Positions 56,805 to 64,000 of a stretch of 64,000 bases of DNA are shown piece after piece. A program made the translations under genes and the position numbers. Below the pieces are notes generated by a model that did not search any database, was not told where the DNA came from, and saw nothing but the letters and a program-made list of their open reading frames with translations. Source of the stretch: Datisca glomerata (Eukaryota; Streptophyta; Magnoliopsida; Cucurbitales; Datiscaceae); contig QANY01011455.1 in the NCBI GenBank assembly GCA_003255025.1, forward strand, positions 638,908 through 702,907. Reading direction: 5' to 3'. Positions within the stretch are counted from its first letter, which is position 1. Every line of letters begins with the position of its first letter.

Positions 56805-58816
56805 ATGGAAGATCATACCATTTTTAAGCCTATTGTCCCCTTAGTCAGGAGTCCAGAGGAATTTACACAGTTTATAACCACTATCGAGAAGCCTTCCCTC
56901 CTGATGTTATATATGCCCTATGGGAGAGTACGACCACGAGAGTCCCGTGTAGAGCTCCCTATCAAATTACCCTTAGGCTGATGTTTATAACATTAGGTCT
57001 CAAACTGCCATTTTCTCCTTTTCTGCAAGAATTCTTTTACACATTTTCGCCCCATCTCAGTTTACTCCAAGCTCTTATAGGGTTCTTCTTGGCTTTGAGG
57101 CCATGAATAGGAGATACAATTTAGGTTTAAGAATAGACGAACTCCATTGTTGTTACATTGTTAAATGCCAAAATAAGAGTTACTACCTTGCCCCCCCAAT
57201 CCATCAGAAAAAAAATGGGCCCCTGATCACCAAAATCCCGAAGGGAGACAAAGGCTGGGAATGGGACACATTGCTAGTTGGCGAGAACTAGAGCGGTGAT
57301 GGCCGCTGGATAATTCCCAAAAACTAGGCAATTTTCAGTAAGTACTGGAGCTCCGATTTCACTCTTATTATATATATATATATATATTATACTTCTATTT
57401 TTTAACAAATTTTATTCTTTCTTCTTGCAGACAAGAAGGCTAACAACAAACCTTTCTCAACAAAGGCACTCAACAAAAGGGTGAACGCCGCTTTTCGTTG
57501 TCCAGAGCAGAAGTGGTGCGATCTTCTTGACCTGATGAGAGAGGTTAATATTGTAATCATCCCAGGTGCGGTTCCCGTTGCCTCAACCTCTGCTCCATCG
57601 CCTTCTTCTGAACTCTAGAGAGGTATTCCTATCCCGTCTTTCCACTCTATTTTTGGTGACTCCACTTTGAGTTTTTCTGGGTCAACTGATTCATGGGAGG
57701 AGGAGGAGGAGGTAGACCATTTTTTCTGAAGAGTTACTGAGAGTACAGAGATGAAAAAATGCCTCTATAGTAACTTGTTTGGTAACATTGACGGTGGGAG
57801 GAATGTCTGCTCCAGAACGGATATGCCCGCTCCTCTCAAGCCACGCCTATTCCTCCTTCTTCTCCAGCTCCCCGTACCGAGAATGAGGTCCCTCAGAGTG
57901 CTCAACAAATCATTCTCTTGCTCCTCCCTCACCAGTTGTTCAATATGAGCCAACTCCCACCGCTGCTTTTGATTCTTAAGGAAGGGCTGAAGACTCTACT
58001 ATTTGGAAGTGGACGAGGTATTCTAGTGCTCCTCTCATTCCAGCTTTAGTTAATTTTTGAACGACCCCTGATCTTCTCACATCGTGCTTCAAGGGATTCA
58101 GTTTGAGACTGATGCAGCAGCAACCTATGGTGTTGGCATTGGTAACCTTCTTTGCTCGCCAAGCCATGACTTGATGAGGATATAATTTTCCATTCTTCAT
58201 TGTTTATTTCTGCATTTTGTTTACCTGTTCAATAATACTTACCTTTTTCATCTATTTTCTTCTTTAGGCCGTTGTTCACCATAATGCTCTTCAGGAGCAT
58301 TATCTTTCTTATGAACACACCATGTTCAACATGAAAAAAAGAAGTCATCGAATGCCATGGTGTCCTTGATCGCCTCAAGATCGAGAATGAGTGCCTGAAG
58401 AAGAATGAAGCCAAACTCCAGGGGACCATGGAAAAGCTGGCCCAGGAAGTGCTATGGCGGAGGAGGCACGTCAGAATCTTGAGGAGTCTCTAAAGACTGC
58501 GGAAGACTCTTTGGCAGCAGCTGAGCTAGCTCGAGCCCGAGCAGAGGAGAAGGAAAAGGCATTTGCGGAAGAATTTCAGGCTCTATTTGACGAAGCTCAA
58601 CAAATTTTTTATAGCTTAGGCTACAAGGATGGCTCAACAAACCTTCCCACCAAGATGCTGCTTGTTGTCACCTCTTTCGCTCATACTGAGATGAATGCTT
58701 TGACTGAAGACGTCACAATTAATGCTTCTGAGCTTGTTGTTGTCGTTGATCCTGTTGGGGCTTTTGGGAATAGTGCTACCGAAGCCGCTACAAAAGAGGA
58801 GATCGTAGCACGTTGA
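56805..58816 (+). pseudogene. Antisense ORF of the Gypsy element ('putative gypsy type transposon' domain), broken
   Basis: It runs opposite to pol. It starts MEDHTIFKPIVPLV at 56805. A frameshift near 56980 follows, then PSQFTPSSYRVLLGFEAM near 57050 and YNLGLRIDELHCCYIV...ITKIPKGDKGWEW at 57115-57270, resembling the Pfam 'Putative gypsy type transposon' family. A likely intron near 57340-57430 ends TTCTTGCAG. Later parts include DKKANNKPFSTKALNKRVN near 57430 and a coiled-coil Glu/Ala-rich segment (58454-58600). The last frame ends at 58814-58816. Such antisense ORFs are known between pol and the 3' LTR of some Tat elements. Here stops at 56979, 57289 and elsewhere break it. Confidence 0.65.
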
Positions 58817-59309
58817 GCTTCTTTTCTGTTCATTGTATTTTTCATATCGCACTACAATATTTTTAAGCTCTTCTTTTTTTGTAGCACCTTTTGTACCTTT
58901 GCCTTTTTTATCAATGAAAATTCTCTTTTGTTGAACCTTAATCTTGTCGTACCTTGATTTTCTTTTAACACTTAGTGGAATTGAAAAGATCTTACAACTA
59001 AAAAGAACTTGCAATAACTTAAGCCAACATTTATGAAATTTGTTTGTGAAGACTTGAAGAAAATTTAGCTAGTATTATCCGTTGCAGGAATTACAAGGAT
59101 TTTAGTTGGATACATATCTGGCACTGAATTTCTCTTCGTCTTTCCTAGAGAAGGGACCAATAATCCATTCACTTTTTCATGATCCATTCCAAGGACTTAT
59201 GCTTTGCTTTTTGGTCCTTTTTTTCAAGGAATGGATGTTCTTTGTATTGCCGTCTTTTGAAACAGATTCGTTGCTAGCTTCTAGCCCCATTTTGATTTAG
59301 ACATTAATC

Positions 59310-60125
59310 TTATAGATTTCCCGTTCTCAAGGATATGCCCTTATTTCCTTCTGAGAATAGGACTTACAACTTGCCCACTCCCCAGGACTTACGCCCTTAT
59401 TTCTTATTTAGAGTAGGACTTACGAGTTTCCCGTTCCCAATTTTTTACACCCTTATTTCCTTCTGAGAGTAGGACTTACATGTTGCCCGCTCTTAAGGAC
59501 TTACACCCATATTTTCTTCTAAGAGTAGGACTTATGACTTGCCCTCTCCCAAGGACTTGCGCCCTTATTTCCTTCTGAGAGTAGGATTTACAACTTGCCC
59601 ACTCCAAAAAAATTACGCCCTTATTTCCTTATGATAGTAGGACTTACGACTTGCCCGCTTCCAAGGACTCGCAGCCTTATTTCCTTCTAAGAGAATGACT
59701 TACGGATTGCCCACTCCCAAGGACTTATGCCCTTATTTCATTCTGAGAGTAGAACTTATGACTTGCCCTCTCCCAAGGACTCGCACCCTTATTTCCTTAT
59801 GATAGTTGGACTTACAAATCGCATGTTCCCAAGTACTTGCGCTATTATTTCCTTCTAATAGTAGGACTAATGACTTGCCCGCTCCCAATGACTCACGCCC
59901 TTATTTACTTCTAAGAGTAGGACTTACGAATTGTCCGCTCACAAGGACTTGCGCCCTTATTTCCTTCTAACAGTAGGACTTATGAATTTCCTGTTGCCCA
60001 AGGAGTTGTGCCCTTTCATTCTGAGAGTAAGACTTAGGATTTGTCCGCTCCCAAGGACACGCACCCTTATTTTCTTTTAAAAGTAGGACTTACAAATTGC
60101 GTGCTCCCAAGGACTTCTATCCTTA
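59310..60125. repeat. ~57-bp tandem repeat, about 14 copies
   Basis: Units read CCCTTATTTCCTTCTGAGAGTAGGACTTACGACTTGCCCGCTCCCAAGGACTTGCG with variation. TTATTTC words fall near 59341, 59397, 59453, 59510 and 59565 and continue to about 60070. It lies between integrase and the antisense ORF of the Gypsy element. Confidence 0.9.
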
Positions 60126-60235
60126 TATCTATCATTGTCTATTGAAGAATAGAGAGAGTTGACACCAAGTATTTTACTTGGAGAACCCTCATGGGAAAAA
60201 ACACGGGAAAATATTCACTATAAAACATTTACAAT

Positions 60236-61179
60236 TCAAATAAAATATCTTTTCAAATGGACACCATTCCATGGTTTTTCTAAATGCGTTGTTAGATGAT
60301 AATACCCACTGTCACTGATTCTGCTGAAAATATATGACCCCTCCCAGTTTTGCCCAAGCTTTCCTTTTGTTTGGAAGACCTTCTTTTGGACTAGGTAGGT
60401 CCCCTTTCTGGAATTTCCGTCTTCATTCTTATTCGAAAGCAAGATCTTCTTTTTTGATTGTAATTGGCCATCTAGATCATAGCCGTTTCTCTCTTTTCTT
60501 CCAAAAGATCAAGGTTTTCCATCAAAATTTCTTTATTTTGTTGCTCGTTCTGTTCTGATTTCATAGTCGGGCTTCCCAATTTCAACTGGTATTATCACTT
60601 CCATTCCATATGCTAAAGTGAAAGGTGTTTCGCCAATTTCTTCCTTAGGAGTAGTTCTGTACGCCCACAGTACTGCTGTTAATTCCTCCACCCATTTTCC
60701 CTTGGTTTATTCAAGCTGTTTCTTCATGCTGTCAAGTATAATGCATTTTGAACTTTCGACTTGTCTGTTCCCTTGCGGATAATATGATGTAGAGAATCGA
60801 TTAGAAATTTTTAAGCCCTCGCAGAACGTTTTCACCGTCTTTCCTGTGTATTGAAGCCCATTGTTGGAGATGAGTATTCGTGGAATTCTGTATTTGCATA
60901 TTATATTCTTCTGGAAGAACCCCTTCACTTCTTCTTCACAAAATCTCGTGAAAGCTTAGGCTTCACTTCAATCCACTTACTATAGTAGTCTGTTGCTACC
61001 AATAGAAAGCGTTTCTGAGCTGGGGCCATGGAAAGTGGTCCAACAATATCATGTGCCCAATGTATGAACGGCCACGGGCTCACCACTATGTTGAGCTCCC
61101 ACGGAGTCATTTTGGCTATAAGAGGAAAGCGTTGACACTTGTCATAATTTCTTGCATACCGTTTGGCCTCTTGATGCAT
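60236..61179 (-). pseudogene. Gypsy integrase remnant
   Basis: 61179-60925 holds the zinc-binding tail and core start: CQRFPLIAKMTPWELN and VATDYYSKWIEVKP with the first catalytic Asp in GPL...TDYYSKW. 60928-60707 holds RIPRILISNNGLQYTG and YYPQGNRQVESSK. The usual SDNG word reads SNNG, so the second catalytic Asp appears to be Asn, while the Glu position is kept. 60442-60236 holds the C-terminal WEGSYIFSRISDSGYYHL region. Confidence 0.85.
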
Positions 61180-61446
61180 TTTGGGTCAGTTATACCCTTC
61201 ATTCAACACTTTATGAGCTAATGATCTTCCCCCTGTATGATTTCCGCATATTCTTTCATGGATCTTGGCTAACACATATTGTGCTTCCTTTTCCCTTATG
61301 TGTTTCAAATATGTGCCTCAAAAAGACCTTTTATATAATAACCCATTAATTCAAGAGTACCTGGAACTTTGCTGCTGAACTTTCCTTGTTCGAAGTTTAT
61401 CATCAGGCAACGCCCTATCCTCTAAGTAATGGATTATGTCATCTGG

Positions 61447-62060
61447 TCAACTCGTTTCTCTCTTGACTTCTACATTTGCTACATTTTTCAACGGGAATAA
61501 AATACTTGGCTTTTCAAGAAATTCTATCGGCACACTTCTCTTGTGTGGGAGTTGTAGCGATGACCCCAAGTTTGCTAAGGCATCAACGTGTTCATTCTCC
61601 TTTCTCAGGATCTGATGAATCTCGTAGCCTTTCAACAAACATATTAGCTCATTTGCCTATTGTAAATAACTTATCATCCTATCATCTTTCGCTGTAAATT
61701 CTCCCATAACCTGCTTCGCAATTAGCAATGAATCACATAATATTTTCACGTCTATTACCTCAAATTCCCGTAGTAGGTAGATTCCGGCTATCAAGGCTGC
61801 ATACTCTGCTTCATTATTTGAGGCGTTGAAACCAAAAGAGATGAAGTATTCTAACGTTCATCTGAATGAGGTATAAACTATTACTCTCGCTCTTACCCCT
61901 TTGTTAGTTGAGGCTTCATCGACGTATAACTTCTAGGTCCCATTTTCTCCTTCAATCTACAGTCTATTGTTGACTTCCCCTTCATCGCTAGTAAAGTCTG
62001 CTACAAAGTCAACTAGAACTTGCCCCTTGTTCGACGTTCTTGGCTCATAATGGATTTCAT
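61447..62060 (-). pseudogene. Second RNase H (Tat-type) and linker
   Basis: The linker EPRTSNKGQVLVDFVADF is near 62040-61985. Downstream, 61638-61447 reads EIHQILRKENEHVDALANLG, the end of the archaeal-type RNase H found in Tat elements. The middle is broken by stops. Confidence 0.8.
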
Positions 62061-63330
62061 ATTGGCCAAGCTCAATTGCCAATTTCGCCATTCTTTCGCT
62101 GACTTTAGGTGAGTCTAATAGAATTCTGATCGACGAGTCTGTTAGTACTTTTATCCTATGTGCTTGGAGTAAGGTCTTAGCTTTCTTGCAGCTATCATAA
62201 TGGCCAACACCAATTTCTCCATTCTTTTGTATATGGTTTCAGCTGCCACTAGACTTCTGCTCACAAAATACACGGGTCTCTGTTTCATTTCTTCCTCTCT
62301 GATGAGAATAGCATTGACGACCATCTGCAAAACAGCCACGTACACAAGTAGTTACTCACCAGGTACTAGTTTTGATAGTAGCGGGGAAGTTGATAAGTAT
62401 TCCTTGATTTTGTTGAAGGCCTCTTCTCATTTTTCATCCCACCTGTCAACATAATTCTTTCTTAGCTTTACGAAGAAGAGTTTGGACTTATCCGTTGACC
62501 TTGAGAGGAATCTGTTTAGAGCTGCTAACCTTCCTGTCAAACCTTGTATCTCCTTTCAGTTTCTAGGGGACTTCATCTCCATGATGGCCTTTACCTAGAT
62601 TGGGTTAACCTCAATTTCCCGCTACGTAACCAAATGGCCCAAGAATTTTCCCACTGCTACACCGAATGTTCATTTCTCTAAATTCAACTTCATGGATCTT
62701 TCTCTTAGGATTGAGAAGGCCTCGTCAAGATCCCTGATGTGTTCTTCCCATTTACAACTCTTTACCAGCATTACATCTACATAAACCTCCACGGTTTTTC
62801 CTATTTGTTCATGGAAGATCTTGCTCACAAGCCTTTGATAAGTTACACCTGCATTTTTTAACCCAAATTATAGGGCATTACCTTATAACATAAAAGATTC
62901 TATTTAGTTATAAATGAGGATTTTTCTTGATCATGCTGGAACATTTTAACCTGGTTTTATTCGGAGAAGGCATCCATGAAACTGAGGAGATCGTGTCCTG
63001 AGGTTGTGTCCACCATCTGCTTTATTCTTGGCAGAGGGTAATTGTCTTTAGGACAAGCTTTATTCAGATCAGTAAAGTCTAGACAAATTCTCCATATCTC
63101 GTTCTTTTTTTTACCATTACTACATTGGAGAGCTACTCCAGATAATCCACTTCGTGGATGAAGCCATCTTTCAAAAGTTTCTCCATTTCTTCTTTGATCG
63201 CCTTATTCTATTCTGGAGCCAAACTCCTCTTCCATTGCTTTACAGGTTTGATAGCGGAATATGTATTCAATTTATGACATATTATTTTTTTAGGAATACG
63301 TCATCTCTTGTGTCGTAGTCGCAAAGATGT
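62061..63330 (-). pseudogene. Gypsy RT and RNase H remnant with altered active site
   Basis: RT blocks run from about 63330 down to 62400. The usual YVDD reads YVDV at 62783-62772, a one-base change that removes a catalytic aspartate. RNase H at 62345-62151 reads QRPVYFVSRSLVAAETIYKR and EKLVLAIMIAARKLRPY. Many stops interrupt it. Confidence 0.82.
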
Positions 63331-63420
63331 CTTAGCTTCTCCATAAAAAATCTACCAATCTTTTCTTTTCCATTTGTTTAAGGTGAAACTCGATGTTGGT
63401 TCTCTTCTGAGTTTCCTCAT

Positions 63421-63933
63421 CTAGGTTGATGAGCTCAGTGTTTTCTCTTGCCTCGTACCATGAGCTCCCCAAGCCCATCTTCTTGTGATTGTTATTGTTC
63501 TGTAGTCGTGCCCTGCTCTCCCATTTTCTTTTCCGTTGTCCTTTTCCTGGCACATTCTAGTGCGGTTACAGAGCCAATACGGGCAGCGGCTTGATCTCCC
63601 TTTATGGTATTGATTCGTTCTGGAGATAGATATTTTGACAGTTGATAAAAGGTAAGACGGTATAGCTTTCATCTTGTGCAGCCAGGATCTTCCCAGGATT
63701 ACATTGTACGGGGATGAGATGTCCAACACTACAAATTTTGTTAGATGAATGAAGAGTTTTGCGCTCATGGGAAGAACAACGGTTCCATCAAAATATTTGA
63801 TAGCCCCGTTAAAGCCTATCAGTGGCTGTGACGGACCTTGCAGCTGCTGATCTCCCTTGGAGATCTTCTCAAAGATGGAGCGGTGTAAAACGTTAATAGC
63901 GCTCACGTCGTCATTTAATACTATCCTCAACAA
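63421..63933 (-). pseudogene. Gypsy protease region
   Basis: A 170-codon frame: IVLNDDVSAINVLHRSIF stands where a retropepsin VDTGSSA word is expected, so the DTG triad is lost. It is followed by FVVLDISSPYNVILGRSWLH, which is characteristic of Tat/Athila proteases. It then runs on into shifted sequence toward RT. Confidence 0.8.
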
Positions 63934-64000
63934 ACAGTTCCAACCAGAATTGAAATGACCAAAGCATCATTATGACGTTCATCGTGTTCCAAATTAAAGT

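Larger units (their letters stand above)
55759..64000 (-). mobile_element. Tat-type Ty3/Gypsy retrotransposon, truncated by the window edge
   Basis: On the - strand from the right edge: protease, RT, RNase H, a linker with KGQVLVDFVADF, a second (archaeal-type) RNase H, integrase, a 57-bp tandem repeat, an antisense ORF on the + strand, and a probable 3' LTR. RT before integrase defines Gypsy. The KGQxLVDF linker plus second RNase H points to the Tat lineage. The 5' LTR, primer site and gag lie beyond 64000. Stops and an altered RT active site make it inactive. Confidence 0.85.

Noticed and set aside
59310..60125. CRISPR array
   Set aside because: The whole 57-bp unit repeats, with no unique spacers.
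1..64000. A new defence, biosynthetic or mobile 'system'
   Set aside because: Beyond two plant regulator genes the content is explained by known classes of plant transposable elements; the unusual points are gene structure and nesting, not a new gene system.

Overview
The window reads as nuclear DNA of a flowering plant, probably a eudicot: AT-rich, with spliced genes using GT-AG introns, two plant-specific gene families, and many LTR retrotransposons, LINE relics and Helitrons. I see no bacterial genes, operons, CRISPR arrays, or complete rRNA or tRNA genes.

Two host genes stand out. (1) A BRUTUS-LIKE (BTSL) hemerythrin/RING E3 ligase gene on the + strand, 7084-17505. I rebuilt 12 exons that join in frame into 1,267 codons. 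(2) A LOB-domain transcription factor of the LBD22/LBD27 (SIDECAR POLLEN) type on the - strand. Its first exon is 30439-29727. Its last exon appears to lie 11.8 kb away at 17941-17839, and the intron between holds a LINE with a Copia element inside it, a second LINE fragment, a foldback element and a SINE-like relic. The two genes converge, with stop codons about 330 bp apart.

Layout: 1-1410, CT-rich low-complexity DNA with a ~496-bp higher-order duplication; 1562-2855, an isolated LTR related to the Copia elements further right; 2856-7083, BTSL upstream region with a short Helitron (5689-6535); 7084-17505, BTSL, whose 4.2-kb first intron holds more copies of the same Helitron family; 17839-30439, LBD gene; 30440-31700, AT-rich DNA without genes; 31700-55448, remnants of an old Gypsy-like element (PBS-like site, one LTR, partial second LTR copy, two tandem-repeat blocks) split by two related, decayed Copia elements (33745-43202 and 44192-53436, both - strand); 55759-64000, a - strand Tat-type Gypsy element running off the right edge, with a 57-bp tandem repeat and an antisense ORF carrying a 'gypsy-type transposon' domain between pol and the 3' LTR.

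No retroelement looks intact: every pol region has stops, frameshifts or a changed catalytic residue. The likely active loci are the two host genes. Their products are not obviously in one pathway: BTSL proteins act in iron-deficiency signalling and LBD27 relatives in pollen development. All exon joins, element borders and repeat periods were worked out by eye and need transcript or alignment support.
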